64,000 bases of DNA from Paucibacter sp. B2R-40. Its GTDB lineage: Bacteria; Pseudomonadota; Gammaproteobacteria; Burkholderiales; Burkholderiaceae_C. Below the pieces are notes generated by a model. That model ran no database searches, was not told the origin of the DNA, and worked only from the letters and a program-made list of their open reading frames with translations. Shown piece by piece: positions 36,010 through 45,597 of this stretch (positions are counted from its first letter, which is position 1; each line of letters opens with the position of its first letter). Both the position numbers and the translations under genes were made by a program. The stretch lies in contig NZ_JAJIRP010000008.1 in assembly GCF_025717555.1 (NCBI RefSeq), forward strand, positions 124,001-188,000. The letters are read 5' to 3'.

Positions 36010-37128
36010 CTATCCCGGCGATTGCAGCAGTTTCATGCCGCCCGCATAGCCTGTTAGTTCCAGATAGCCCAGGCCGGTACGCTGGCCGTCAGCGCTCAGT
36101 AATTCAGCTGCGCCTTCCCAGTAGCGCATGCCGGTGCTGGCGCGTGCATCGATTTCTTGAGCGTCGAGCAAGCTGCGCAGTGTGAGCCGGCCCAGTGGCG
36201 TGTCGATCTGCCATTCGACCGGGTAGTTGGCACCGCTGGCCGGGCTGCGCCATAAGCGCTGTGGCCTCATGCTGATCTGTGCGGGCGCAAAGTCCAGGGT
36301 GGCGCCACCGGGCTTGCGCCAGCTGCCGCCGGCCCAGAGCTGCGAGCCGTCGGCCCGACGCAGCCTGAAAACCGTCAGCGCGCCGCCATCCAGCAGATTG
36401 ATGCCGGCCCAGTCCCAACCGACCGCTTGTTCGGCCGCGCTCCGGGATCCGAGCAAGTTGTCGCTCCACTCGTGATCGAGCCAGGAGCGGCCTTTGAGCT
36501 GGAAGGTTTTGCCGGCGAGTTGCAGCCGGCCCTCGGTCTGCAACTGCACCTGGCTGTAGTAATGGCTGAACTGTGCGGGGTCCGGGCCTTTGCGGGACAA
36601 GCCTTGCTGGCCCTGTAGCAACGGCGCTTGGGCGCTTTGCAAGCGCAGCTCGAGCGCGAAGCCTGCGCTCTTGCTTGCAAAGCCGGCCCGGTAGCCCGCT
36701 GCCTCTCGGCGTAAAAACCAGTCGCGCAGATGCACATTGCAATCCGCCTCGCTGGCCTCGGCGATGCCAAAGCCGGCGCGCGCCAGGCGCTGGTCGTGAT
36801 GCAGTTGGGCCCCTTTCAGATCGGTGACGGCTGCATGAGCCAGCAACAACTGTCGGGCGGCAAAACGACTTGGATGATCTTGCGGCGCTGGGCCGCGCAG
36901 GCGGAAAAAGGTCAGTTGATAGCCAAAGCGGGGTTGGCCTTGCTGTCGCTGCGCTACGTCGTTCAGCACGCCGGTCAGGTACCACCATTCCAGCGCTTGC
37001 GCCGGATGAGCGCCAAAGTCGCGCGGGAATTGCAGGCCTTTGCTATTGCCCTGGGCCCAAGCCAGACTAGGTAGGGCCGCCAGCCCCGCGCTCAGCAACA
37101 AGCCTCGCCGGTGAATCTGCTTGATCAT
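36010..37128 (-). CDS. AttH/CrtC-like lipocalin-domain exported protein
   Basis: A 372-residue protein of the AttH/carotenoid 1,2-hydratase-like lipocalin fold. Family marks are DFGAHPAQALEWWYLTG and SWLDHEWSD. A twin-arginine-type signal peptide (HRRGLLLSAGLAALPSLAWA) opens the protein, so export of a folded form is likely. The ATG at 37128 overlaps the stop of the upstream permease gene by one base (TGATG). The order ATPase, permease, AttH-like matches the AttEFGH-type arrangement known from other proteobacteria. It probably is the soluble periplasmic partner of that transporter, with a lipid or isoprenoid-like ligand as a guess only. Confidence 0.86.
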   Translation of the reverse strand: MIKQIHRRGLLLSAGLAALPSLAWAQGNSKGLQFPRDFGAHPAQALEWWYLTGVLNDVAQRQQGQPRFGYQLTFFRLRGPAPQDHPSRFAARQLLLAHAAVTDLKGAQLHHDQRLARAGFGIAEASEADCNVHLRDWFLRREAAGYRAGFASKSAGFALELRLQSAQAPLLQGQQGLSRKGPDPAQFSHYYSQVQLQTEGRLQLAGKTFQLKGRSWLDHEWSDNLLGSRSAAEQAVGWDWAGINLLDGGALTVFRLRRADGSQLWAGGSWRKPGGATLDFAPAQISMRPQRLWRSPASGANYPVEWQIDTPLGRLTLRSLLDAQEIDARASTGMRYWEGAAELLSADGQRTGLGYLELTGYAGGMKLLQSPG

Positions 37129-39728
37129 CACCAGTCCTCCTTGACCGCTTGCACGACATCGGCGCCGGTCGCTCGCCAAGCTGCCAGCAGCGATGCCGCC
37201 AAGCCAGCGGCAAACACGGCGCCCAGCAAGGAAAACAAGCGCGGCCAAGGCAGGCTCATGTCCATGCTCCAGTGAAAACTCTGCGGGTTGACAACCCAGA
37301 CCAGCACCGCGCTCAGGGCCAAACCCAGGCCCAAACCAGCCAAGGCGCCGACGCCGCTGAGCAGGGCCGCTTCAAGAGCCAAAAGGCGCAAAACATCGGC
37401 CCGGCTCAGGCCCAGATGCAAGAGCAGGCCGAACTCGCGCCGACGCGCCAAGACTTGCGCCGATTGGCTGGCGGCGATGCCGAACAGGCCGATACCAAGA
37501 GCCACCGCTTGCAACCAATGGGTGACCGCAAAGCTGCGATCAAAAATCGTCAGCGACATCTGCTTCAACTCACCGACTGCGGCGAACTCCAAGTCGTCCG
37601 TCGAGCCTGACTGCAAGGCCTTGAGCGTCTGGGTGGCCTGCGCCGAAGTGGCGCCTGGCTTGAGCCAGATATAGAGCTCGGTCAGCTGTGTATCGCCGCT
37701 CCAGCGCCGGTAGTCGCTCAAGGGCAACATCAGCGCGCCGCTCTGGCGCGCGTAGTCACGCCAGATGCCGCGTACATATACGGCCAGCGGCGCGCCGCCG
37801 GGTTTCAAGCGCAGGCTCAAGGCCTGGCCGGGGCGCAGCTGCAGCTGGTCGCGCAGATGCTCGTTGATGTAGACGGGCAGGGCCTGTTGCGATGAAGCAA
37901 TGGGCTCGGCCAGTGGTCCAGCCAGTGGTTCAGCCAGTGGTTCAGCAAGAGGCAGCTGATTCTCTTCAAGCTCGCGCGCCATCAAGTCGATCGCTTCGGC
38001 CTGGCCGTCTATCCAAACGCTGCTGCTGCGCTGGCCCGTGACCTTGTCGGCCAAGCCGCTGGCGCGCACCGCGTCGGCAAAGCCGGGCGGCAAAGGCGCT
38101 CCTTGCCATGCTTGCAGGCGCAGGCTCGAGCGTACATACAGGTCGGCCGGCAGCATCTGCGCCAACCAGTGATTCAATGAGTCTCGGAAACTGCCCACCA
38201 TCACCAGCATTGCCACCGACAGGCTCAGCGCCACCAAGACGCCGGCCAAGGCCCGGCTGGCTTCACCGGCCTGGTCGCGTGCACGCTCGCGCACCAGCGA
38301 AATGATCGCCGAGCCACGCATCGCGCGCGGCAGGCAAGCCAACAGCCCAAGCGCCAAACGCAGCAAGTCCGGCACGCAGGCGATGCCGCCCAGCAGCAAA
38401 AAAAACATCGCCGCATATGCCGCAAGCGGCACATCGGGCCACGCAGGCAGCGGCGGCACAAAAGCCAAGGCCAGGCCGATCAAGAGCAGGGCGGGCGCCA
38501 GCCAGCGCGGAGCCTCCGGCTCCAGCTCATTGCCCAGGCCGCGCAAGACCAAGGCCACCGGCATGCGCCGCACACTCCAGGCGGGCAGGGCGCTGGCCAG
38601 CAGGCTGATCAGCACACCCAGCGCGCTGAAGATGGCCGCCGCGCTCAGCTGGGCGGCGCTCAGCGCCAGACCAAAACCTTTGCCCGCCGATTTGCCGACG
38701 GCAAATCCAAGGTCCGCGCCCAAGACCTGCTGGCCGACGCTGGCCAAGGCATAGCCCAGCAGCAAACCGGCCGCGCTGCCCAGCAGACCCAGGGCCAGGC
38801 CTTCGCTCAGTATCAGCGCGGCGCGCTCCTTGGCGCTCATGCCCAGCACGCCCAGCAGTGCCAGTTGCGGCAGGCGCTGCGCGACCGACAAAGACATCAC
38901 CGCAAAGACCAAAAAGCTGCCGGTGAACAAGGCCATCAGCGACAAGACACCCAGATTGACCCGGTAGGCCCGCGTCATCGCACTCAGGCGCGAGCCTTCG
39001 TCGGGCGGCGGGGAAGCGCTGAGGCCCTGCGGTAAAGCGTTATTTGCCAGCCATGCTTGCGCGCTTTGGCCTGTTTCCAGGCGCAGGTCGATGCGGTCCA
39101 GCTCGCCCAAGCGGCCGAGCAACATTTGAGCGCCGGCGATGTCCAGCACCACCAGCGGGGAGCCGGTGGCAGCAATCGGCGGGCCGATCGCAAAGTCAAA
39201 GCTGCGAGCCTGGCCTGTGCCCTGCGCGGCCCGCAAGCTCAGGCGCTTGCTCTTGCCATCCATCTTGGCATCCAAACGCGCCATCGCGGCCGGGTTGAGG
39301 AAGACGGTGGCCGGGTCCAGCAGGTTGGTGATGGACCTCAAGTCGGCGGGCATCAATTCGGGATTGATGGGGCCAGACTGCAGGAAGTCGAGCCCGATCA
39401 CGCGCAGGTTAAAACGCTTGCCGTCGGCGCCGACCGCCTGTGCCTGGCCCTCCAGCACCGGCGCCGCCTGCGCCAAGCCGGGCAGCGCGGCGACCTCACC
39501 GTAGACGCCCTCGGCCAGCGCGCCTTGGGCGCCGCGCAGCACCAGATCGGCTTGCCCATTCAGACTGGCCGCCGCCTTGGAAAACTCACTCAGCGCGCTG
39601 CTATTGAGCAGATGCACCGCAAAGGCCAGCGCCACGCCCAGCATGATGGACAGCAGGGCCAGGATTTGACGGCCGGCCTGATGGCGCAGGGCGGGCCAGG
39701 ACAGCTGTGCCAGCCAGGACCAGCTCAA
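37128..39728 (-). CDS. FtsX/MacB-type ABC transporter permease (AttFG-like)
   Basis: Large inner-membrane permease of 866 residues with two FtsX-like units. Helices lie near residue 20, at about 270-370, in a central group at about 405-510 and in a C-terminal group at about 740-860. Two large periplasmic loops connect them. Such permeases act as mechanotransmission devices or lipid/lipoprotein transporters powered by a LolD-like ATPase. Its start overlaps the ATPase stop by 4 bases and its stop touches the AttH-like start. A 12-base tandem repeat encodes a Pro-Leu-Ala-Glu linker in the second loop (about residues 594-608). Confidence 0.9.
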   Translation of the reverse strand: MSWSWLAQLSWPALRHQAGRQILALLSIMLGVALAFAVHLLNSSALSEFSKAAASLNGQADLVLRGAQGALAEGVYGEVAALPGLAQAAPVLEGQAQAVGADGKRFNLRVIGLDFLQSGPINPELMPADLRSITNLLDPATVFLNPAAMARLDAKMDGKSKRLSLRAAQGTGQARSFDFAIGPPIAATGSPLVVLDIAGAQMLLGRLGELDRIDLRLETGQSAQAWLANNALPQGLSASPPPDEGSRLSAMTRAYRVNLGVLSLMALFTGSFLVFAVMSLSVAQRLPQLALLGVLGMSAKERAALILSEGLALGLLGSAAGLLLGYALASVGQQVLGADLGFAVGKSAGKGFGLALSAAQLSAAAIFSALGVLISLLASALPAWSVRRMPVALVLRGLGNELEPEAPRWLAPALLLIGLALAFVPPLPAWPDVPLAAYAAMFFLLLGGIACVPDLLRLALGLLACLPRAMRGSAIISLVRERARDQAGEASRALAGVLVALSLSVAMLVMVGSFRDSLNHWLAQMLPADLYVRSSLRLQAWQGAPLPPGFADAVRASGLADKVTGQRSSSVWIDGQAEAIDLMARELEENQLPLAEPLAEPLAGPLAEPIASSQQALPVYINEHLRDQLQLRPGQALSLRLKPGGAPLAVYVRGIWRDYARQSGALMLPLSDYRRWSGDTQLTELYIWLKPGATSAQATQTLKALQSGSTDDLEFAAVGELKQMSLTIFDRSFAVTHWLQAVALGIGLFGIAASQSAQVLARRREFGLLLHLGLSRADVLRLLALEAALLSGVGALAGLGLGLALSAVLVWVVNPQSFHWSMDMSLPWPRLFSLLGAVFAAGLAASLLAAWRATGADVVQAVKEDW
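37903..37950. repeat. 12-base tandem repeat in the permease gene
   Basis: About four copies of a CAGCCAGTGGTT-type unit encode repeated Pro-Leu-Ala-Glu/Gly in a periplasmic loop of the permease. The two central copies are identical. Confidence 0.7.
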
Positions 39729-40435
39729 GCGAGGACCTGTTTGTCGGTAAAGGGATGCCCGGTGCGAGGATGCTCGGCAATTCGATGTTCGGCAATGCCT
39801 TGCTCGCTCAGCTGCACGCAGCGATCGGCGCGTGCCGCCGCGCGCTCCGAATGCGTGACCAGCAAGCAGGCCGAGCCCTGGGCATGGACCTGCTCCAAGA
39901 GCAAATCCAAAACGGCGGACGCATTGCGTGCGTCGAGATTGCCGGTCGGTTCATCCGCCAAGACCAGGGCAGGGCGGTGCACCAAGGCGCGCGCAATCGC
40001 CACGCGTTGCAACTGACCGCCGGAGAGCTGCCTGGGCATGCGCGCAGCCAGATCGCCCAGGCCCACCGCGACCAGCATCTCTTGCACGCGCTGCGGGTCG
40101 GGCCGCTTCAAGAGCAGCAAAGGCAGGCCGACATTGGCCGCCACCGTCAGATGCGGCAACACATGAAAGGCTTGGAACACGAAGCCCAGATGCTGGCGCC
40201 GCAGCAGCGCTCGCTGGCCTTCGTTTAAAGCAGCCATATCGGCACCGGCCAGGCGCACCGAGCCGGCGCTGGGCTCGTCCAGCCCGGCCAGACAATTCAA
40301 GAGCGTGGACTTGCCCGAACCGGACTCACCCAGCAGTGCCACCAATTCACCGGCCTGCAGGCATAAATCGATGCCACTGAAGACCGGCGTGCTGCCATAG
40401 CTTTTGGCCAGGCCGCGCGCCTCAAGTACCGACAT
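39725..40435 (-). CDS. LolD/MacB-type ABC transporter ATP-binding protein (AttE-like)
   Basis: Cytoplasmic ATPase of 236 residues driving the downstream permease. Walker [10 protein letters not shown], signature LSGGQLQR, Walker [14 protein letters not shown] and H-loop LLVTHS are present; the DEPTGNLD form is typical of LolD/MacB/FtsE-type ATPases. ATG 40435 lies inside the end of miaA (14-base overlap), which couples it to that gene. The C-terminus has a short duplicated IAEH motif encoded by a local repeat. Confidence 0.93.
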   Translation of the reverse strand: MSVLEARGLAKSYGSTPVFSGIDLCLQAGELVALLGESGSGKSTLLNCLAGLDEPSAGSVRLAGADMAALNEGQRALLRRQHLGFVFQAFHVLPHLTVAANVGLPLLLLKRPDPQRVQEMLVAVGLGDLAARMPRQLSGGQLQRVAIARALVHRPALVLADEPTGNLDARNASAVLDLLLEQVHAQGSACLLVTHSERAAARADRCVQLSEQGIAEHRIAEHPRTGHPFTDKQVLA

Positions 40436-41369
40436 GATTACTCGCGAGCAATCGTTGCAGGCAAGCCAGCAAATGCAGCTTGGCTTGCGGGTCATCGCAG
40501 GCGATCACATGGCGCTGCGGGCTGGCCCGCAACCAGGTCAGCTGGCGCTTGGCCAATTGGCGGGTGGCAATGGTGCCACGCTCGGCCAGGTCTTTGAAGT
40601 CATTCGTTTCGAGCGCTTCCCAGGCCTGGCGGTAGCCGACGCAGCGCATGGAGGGCAGCTCGGCGTGCAGATCGCCGCGCGCGCGCAGGGCCCGCACCTC
40701 GTCGAGCAGGCCAAGTTTGAGCATCTGGTCGAAGCGTTGCGCCAGCCGTTGATGCAGCCAGGCCCGGTTGCCTGGTTCGAGCGAAATCATCGGCCAACCG
40801 ACCGCGCCGCTGCGCTGTTCGTGCAACTCGCTCATAGGCCGGCCGGCCAGTTGGCAGACCTCGAGCGCGCGTTGAATGCGTTGCGAATCATTGGGGGCGA
40901 GGCGCGCGGCAGTGACGGGGTCAAGTCTTGCCAGCTCGGCATGCATGGCCGGCCAACCGAGCAAGGCCGCGCGTGCATCCAGCTCGGTGCGTAAGCCAGC
41001 GTCGGCCAGCGGCATCGCGCTCAGCCCGCTGTGCAAGGCATTGAAATACAGCATGGTGCCGCCGACCAACAAGGGCAGGCGCCCGCGCGTCAGCACCTCA
41101 GCAGCAATCCGCTTGGCTGCAGTGACGAATTGACCGGCCGAATAAGCATCCAGCGGGTCGATCAGGTCGATCAAATGGTGCGGCACCGCCGCCTGCTCGG
41201 CCGCGCTGGGTTTGGCCGTGCCGATGTCCATGCCGCGGTAGACCAGGGCCGAATCGACGCTGATGATCTCCACCGGCAAGACCTGCGCGATCTCCAGCGC
41301 AAACGCCGTCTTGCCGGTGCCCGTCGGCCCGGCCAGGCAGATCGGCCCACTAAATGGGGTCAGGTTCAT
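40422..41369 (-). CDS. miaA: tRNA dimethylallyltransferase
   Basis: Adds the isopentenyl group to A37 of tRNAs reading UNN codons. The 315 residues show the P-loop [56 protein letters not shown] and the C-terminal [12 protein letters not shown] motif; it is full length. ATG 41369 is the best start because MiaA proteins begin shortly before the P-loop; in-frame ATGs up to 41420 would add unrelated residues. It follows the pseudouridine synthase gene by 43 bases and overlaps the ABC ATPase start, linking tRNA modification to the Att-like transporter operon. Confidence 0.96.
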   Translation of the reverse strand: MNLTPFSGPICLAGPTGTGKTAFALEIAQVLPVEIISVDSALVYRGMDIGTAKPSAAEQAAVPHHLIDLIDPLDAYSAGQFVTAAKRIAAEVLTRGRLPLLVGGTMLYFNALHSGLSAMPLADAGLRTELDARAALLGWPAMHAELARLDPVTAARLAPNDSQRIQRALEVCQLAGRPMSELHEQRSGAVGWPMISLEPGNRAWLHQRLAQRFDQMLKLGLLDEVRALRARGDLHAELPSMRCVGYRQAWEALETNDFKDLAERGTIATRQLAKRQLTWLRASPQRHVIACDDPQAKLHLLACLQRLLASNHVGT

Positions 41370-41412
41370 TTGATTTGGCCCCATCCTGCTCCCCATCTGC
41401 CTGATCGCGCCA

Positions 41413-43239
41413 TCAATCAAATCGCTCCCAAGGTGTCAAGAATCGCCATTGACCGACCGGCAAATTGCCCAGGGTGATGCGGCCGATGCGCACACGCTTG
41501 AGGCCCACAACTTTCAGGCCAACCTGCTCGCACATGCGGCGAATCTGGCGCTTGCGACCCTCGCGCAAGACAAAGCGCAGCTGGTCCTCATTGGCCCAGC
41601 TGACCTTGGCCGGCTTCAGCTGAACGCCGTCCAATTCCAGGCCATGGTTCAGCAGCGCCATATCGGCGGCAGGGAAGCTGCCGTCGGCGCTCTTGACGCC
41701 GTCGCGGCCGTGGTACTCGACCCGCACCAGATATTCCTTCTCGATCTTGGAGTCTTCGCCGATCAAGAGCTTGGCGATGCGGCCGTCTTGCGTCAGCACC
41801 AGCAAGCCGGTCGAATCGATGTCGAGCCGCCCGGCCGGTGCCAAGCCACGGCTGTGGCCGAGGTGGTACTTGATGCCGGAGGTATCCTCAGTCCAATGGG
41901 TGTCGGACTTGATCAGCGTGGACGCGTTCTCATAGCCGTCTTCGGCCTGACCCGAGACCCAGCCAATCGGCTTGTGCAAGAGGATGGTGACGCGCTTGGC
42001 CTGCTCTTTGTTGGCGAGTTGATCGACCTCGATCTTCACACCCGGCAACACGCGCTGACCCAGCACGGCCATCTTGCCGTCGACCCGCACCCAGCCGGCC
42101 GCGATCCACTCGTCCGCTTCACGGCGCGAGGCCATGCCCAGCACACCCATATGCTTGGACAGTCGCACGCCTTCGTCGCGAGAGTCCACATAATCTTCAT
42201 CTTCGTCGTCATCACCGAGCTGACGGCTCAGCTGAGCGGCCGCAGCGCGCAGATGCTCAGGCAGCTGCTTGGCGGCCGCCTGCGAATACTTTGAAGACTG
42301 CGCAGGGCCACGTGGCGAAGTGGGCCTGGGGCCACTGGCGCGGCGCTGATCCTGGCGGGTGAAATTGCTTTGACTCGGCTCTTCGCGCTGCTGTTGATTG
42401 AAACCGCCTTGGCCCCCTTGTTCGCCTTGCCCACGATAGCCGCCCTGGCCACGGTCTTCATAGCGCGGACGCTGCTGGTATTGCTGCTGCTCGCGTGGAT
42501 CTTGTAGGTAAGAGCCTTGCTCGCGCGGCGCGTTGTAGCCACCGCCACTGCCACCGCCGCCCTGGAATTGCTGACGTGGGCGCTGCTCGTTAAACCCTTG
42601 TTGATCCTGGCGCGGCCGGTCGTATTGCGGACGCCGGTCGTCGAAACGAGGTGCTTGCTCGCGAGCATCCCTCATCGGGGGACGCTCGTTCGGGCGCTGG
42701 CCTTGGTAGCCTACCGGGCGCCGATCTTCATAACGCGGCCCTTCATCGCGTGGGCCGCGCGAATCACGCGAGTCGCGTGAGTCATATTCATGCGGACGCC
42801 CGTAGCCCGCTTGCGGGCGACGCTCCTCGTAACGCGGGCCTTCGTCACGCCGTGGGCCCGCGTCTCGACGCGGGCCGCCTTGATGTCCGCCTTGGTAGCC
42901 ACCTTCACGCGCACCTTGATGTGCACCCTGATGCGCGCCAGGGCCGCCGCGGCCGCCGCGCTGATCGGGCCCGCCGTGGCGGGGTCCGCCTGCAGGCCGC
43001 GCACGCTCGTCGCGCTGCCCGGCAAATTGACCCGCAGAAGCCGGCCGCTCCTTGTTGAAGCCGCCTTGGCGCTGCTCATATTGCGCTTGCCGCTCTTGCC
43101 GCTCGGCTTGCGCGCGCTCCAGGCTTTGGCGTGGGCGCGAGACGCCCTTGCCGCGCACCGGAGGGCGACGTTCGCCGTCAGGTCGACTGGAACCACTTGG
43201 GCCAGGTTTTTTCTTGTTATTCAGTTTCAAAGTGGCCAT
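41413..43239 (-). CDS. RsuA/RluB/RluF-family pseudouridine synthase with long disordered N-terminus
   Basis: Isomerises a uridine of 23S rRNA. The catalytic part is the last 250 residues or so: an S4-like domain ([22 protein letters not shown]) and the synthase domain with the catalytic-Asp motif [16 protein letters not shown] and [19 protein letters not shown]. The motif spacing and IEKEYLVRV favour the RluF-like branch, although RluB cannot be excluded. Residues about 15-340 are an extraordinary low-complexity region rich in Arg, Gly, Gln, Pro, Asp and Tyr, an RNA-binding type of sequence. ATG 43239 has GGAG 6 bases upstream. It lies between mutL and miaA on the same strand. Confidence 0.9.
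   Translation of the reverse strand: MATLKLNNKKKPGPSGSSRPDGERRPPVRGKGVSRPRQSLERAQAERQERQAQYEQRQGGFNKERPASAGQFAGQRDERARPAGGPRHGGPDQRGGRGGPGAHQGAHQGAREGGYQGGHQGGPRRDAGPRRDEGPRYEERRPQAGYGRPHEYDSRDSRDSRGPRDEGPRYEDRRPVGYQGQRPNERPPMRDAREQAPRFDDRRPQYDRPRQDQQGFNEQRPRQQFQGGGGSGGGYNAPREQGSYLQDPREQQQYQQRPRYEDRGQGGYRGQGEQGGQGGFNQQQREEPSQSNFTRQDQRRASGPRPTSPRGPAQSSKYSQAAAKQLPEHLRAAAAQLSRQLGDDDEDEDYVDSRDEGVRLSKHMGVLGMASRREADEWIAAGWVRVDGKMAVLGQRVLPGVKIEVDQLANKEQAKRVTILLHKPIGWVSGQAEDGYENASTLIKSDTHWTEDTSGIKYHLGHSRGLAPAGRLDIDSTGLLVLTQDGRIAKLLIGEDSKIEKEYLVRVEYHGRDGVKSADGSFPAADMALLNHGLELDGVQLKPAKVSWANEDQLRFVLREGRKRQIRRMCEQVGLKVVGLKRVRIGRITLGNLPVGQWRFLTPWERFD
42290..43180. repeat. Low-complexity region encoding an Arg/Gly/Gln-rich tail
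   Basis: Degenerate repeats encode runs such as [27 protein letters not shown] and [18 protein letters not shown] in the pseudouridine synthase N-terminus. GPRYE[DE]RRP occurs twice and SRD-type triplets occur in tandem, indicating growth by local duplication. Confidence 0.75.
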
Positions 43240-43295
43240 AAAGGGCTCCATCACAAAAAGCAGTCGCTGAATACGTCATGCAACAAGCATGAGCA

Positions 43296-45254
43296 TCAGC
43301 GCCCGCGCAAAAACAAGGCATCGAGTTCGCGCATGGTCAATTGCCGCCATGTCGGCCGGCCATGATTGCACTGATCGGCACGTTCGGTGCGTTCCATATC
43401 GCGCAAGAGGCCATTCATTTCTTCCAGCGTCAGCTGGCGGTTGGCGCGCACCGCGCCGTGGCAGGCCATGGTGGCCAGAATCTCATGTTGGGCGCGCTCG
43501 ATCGCGTGGCTGGCATCGAACTGCGCCAATTCGGCCAGCACGCTGCGCACCAGCTCCACCACGTCGCCCCCGGCCAGCGCCGCCGGCCGCGCTCGCACCG
43601 CCAAGACCTTGGCCGACAGCGGCGCCACGTCCATGCCGAGCCGCTCCAGCGTCCCCGCATGCGCCTCGGCGGCCGCAATCTCTTGCGCCGTCGCGGCAAA
43701 GGTGATCGGGATCAGCAGCGGCTGCGACTCGATCGCCGCAGCGCCCAGGCTGGCCTTGAGGCGCTCGTAAACCACCCGCTCATGGGCGGCATGCATATCG
43801 ACAATGATCAGCCCTTGCGCGTTCTCGGCCAGCACGTAGACGCCCTGGATCTGCGCGACGGCGCGGCCCAGCGGCCAGTCATGCTGGGGCAAGGCTTGCT
43901 GCATAGCAGAGGCGGGGTCATGTCTTGCCTGCGGCTTGAACTCAGCTTGGCCGTAGAGCGTGGCCACTTCGGCCAGCCCCAGCGAAGCCTGCGCGCCCTG
44001 ACCAATCGGCGGGCGCCAGCTATTGGCTGAGGGCGGGTTGGCGTAGCCTGCGGCCGGCTCTTGGGCTTGTGCGGAGGACGTTTGCGCAAACCAGGCCGGC
44101 GGATTGCCGGGTGAGGGGCGATAACCGGGCACGCTGGCCGCCGCGGCAATTGCCTGCTGCGCTTGCTCGCTCGGGCTGGCTTGGCCGGCATCGGCTGTTT
44201 CACCCGCCGCTGAACGAGACAGCGCTAACGCATCCTGCACCGCATAGCGCACCTGCTGGTGGATCTCGCGGCCGTCGCGAAAGCGCACTTCGATCTTGGT
44301 CGGGTGCACATTGACGTCGACCCGGTCCGGTGCAATCTCGATGAAGAGCACATAGCTGGGCTGGCGGTGGCCGTGCAACACGTCTTCATAGGCCGAGCGG
44401 ATGCCATGCGCAATCAGCTTGTCGCGCACAAAGCGGCCGTTGACGTAGACATATTGCATGTCGGCGCGGCTGCGCGCCGCCTCGGGCAGGCCGGCGCGGC
44501 CATAGACGCGCAGCGGGCCGCGCTCCGAGAAAACTGCGCGGCTGGCGGTGATGAACTCTGCCCCCAAGACATCGCTCAAGCGCTGTTCCGACGAAGCAAT
44601 TCGCCACTGCTCGACCAGCTTGCCCTCATGCCAGACGGTGAAGCCAACATCGGGCCGGGCCAGCGCATGGCGGCGCACCGCCTCCATGCAGTGCGCCAAC
44701 TCGGTCGCGTCGGTTTTCAAGAATTTTCGCCGCGCCGGGGTGCTGAAAAACAGCTCGCGCACCTCGATGCTGGTGCCGCGCGAACGCGCTGCGGGTGCCA
44801 ACTCGCCCGAGCGGGCATCGAGCCGATGCGCGTGGGCGGCACCCTCGCAGCGGCTCAAGAGCGCCATCTCGGCCACCGAGGAAATGGCGGCCAGAGCTTC
44901 GCCGCGAAAGCCCATGGTCGCGACCGACTCCAGATCATCGAGCGAGCGGATCTTGCTGGTGGCATGGCGTTTGAGCGCCAGCGGCAGCTCGTCCACCGGG
45001 ATGCCCAGGCCGTCATCCTCGATCACGATGGCGCGCACGCCGCCGGCCATCAGCTTGATCTGGATCTGCGTGGCGCCGGCGTCGAGCGCGTTGTCAACCA
45101 ACTCGCGCACGACAGACGCAGGCCGCTCCACCACCTCGCCGGCGGCGATTTGGCTGATCAGTTCATCGGGGAGTTCGCGAATGCTGCGCCGGGTGGGCGC
45201 GGCCGCTGTGTGCAGGGCTTCGGGCACAGGCTGGGCGGGGAGGGACAAATCCAT
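43296..45254 (-). CDS. mutL: DNA mismatch repair protein MutL
   Basis: Mismatch-repair ATPase and probable nicking endonuclease, 652 residues from ATG 45254; an open frame continues upstream without MutL similarity. GHKL motifs are intact: ELVDNALDAGAT, IEDDGLGIP, RHATSKI and GFRGEALAAISSV. The second domain holds HPTKIEVRF. The C-terminal domain has DMHAAHERVVYE, matching the D[MQ]HA(x)2E(x)4E metal motif of MutL proteins in bacteria without MutH. A Gln/Pro/Ala-rich linker joins the domains (about 345-455). It starts the minus-strand mutL-rluF-miaA run. Confidence 0.96.
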   Translation of the reverse strand: MDLSLPAQPVPEALHTAAAPTRRSIRELPDELISQIAAGEVVERPASVVRELVDNALDAGATQIQIKLMAGGVRAIVIEDDGLGIPVDELPLALKRHATSKIRSLDDLESVATMGFRGEALAAISSVAEMALLSRCEGAAHAHRLDARSGELAPAARSRGTSIEVRELFFSTPARRKFLKTDATELAHCMEAVRRHALARPDVGFTVWHEGKLVEQWRIASSEQRLSDVLGAEFITASRAVFSERGPLRVYGRAGLPEAARSRADMQYVYVNGRFVRDKLIAHGIRSAYEDVLHGHRQPSYVLFIEIAPDRVDVNVHPTKIEVRFRDGREIHQQVRYAVQDALALSRSAAGETADAGQASPSEQAQQAIAAAASVPGYRPSPGNPPAWFAQTSSAQAQEPAAGYANPPSANSWRPPIGQGAQASLGLAEVATLYGQAEFKPQARHDPASAMQQALPQHDWPLGRAVAQIQGVYVLAENAQGLIIVDMHAAHERVVYERLKASLGAAAIESQPLLIPITFAATAQEIAAAEAHAGTLERLGMDVAPLSAKVLAVRARPAALAGGDVVELVRSVLAELAQFDASHAIERAQHEILATMACHGAVRANRQLTLEEMNGLLRDMERTERADQCNHGRPTWRQLTMRELDALFLRGR

Positions 45255-45597
45255 GCCGAATTTTACCTTGGTCAGGCTTGCTCCCTGGTTCCGTGCCGCA
45301 AAGTCAGCCAAGTGGTGTCCGCGCTCAAGCTGCAGGGGATCGCGCCGATAGCACAGGGATGGCCGTCGTTGCACCTTTCGGCGCAGCTGGCTTGGCGCAC
45401 CATGAAGGCAAGCCAGCATGCGCGCAGACTTGAGGTCTGCGCCGTTCAGCAAATGGAAGTCTCTGCAAGGCGAGCGATGACAAATCGGGTCGAAGTGAAT
45501 CAATCAGCCAGTTTGAATCGATCATGCCCTGTCTCAGTCTGTCGTCCATTGAACCAGGCTTGAGCCTGCGAGCGCGCGTCGCCATGGAGTCAGTTGC
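45255..45597. other. 343-base intergenic region with two inverted repeats
   Basis: Divergent region between mutL and the large hybrid kinase. No convincing gene is seen. It holds a perfect 8-bp stem GCGCAGAC/GTCTGCGC around TTGAG (45422-45442) and a CAGGCT-TG-AGCCTG inverted repeat (45555-45568) only 30 bases before the kinase start. Both are centred on a TTGAG/CTTGAG-like core. These are candidate operators or transcript hairpins; no clear -35/-10 pair was identified. Confidence 0.5.

Noticed and set aside
45255-45563. Frames crossing the mutL-hybrid kinase gap as possible small genes
   Set aside because: They are extensions of shadow frames from mutL with no ribosome site or domain; the stretch is better explained as a divergent control region.
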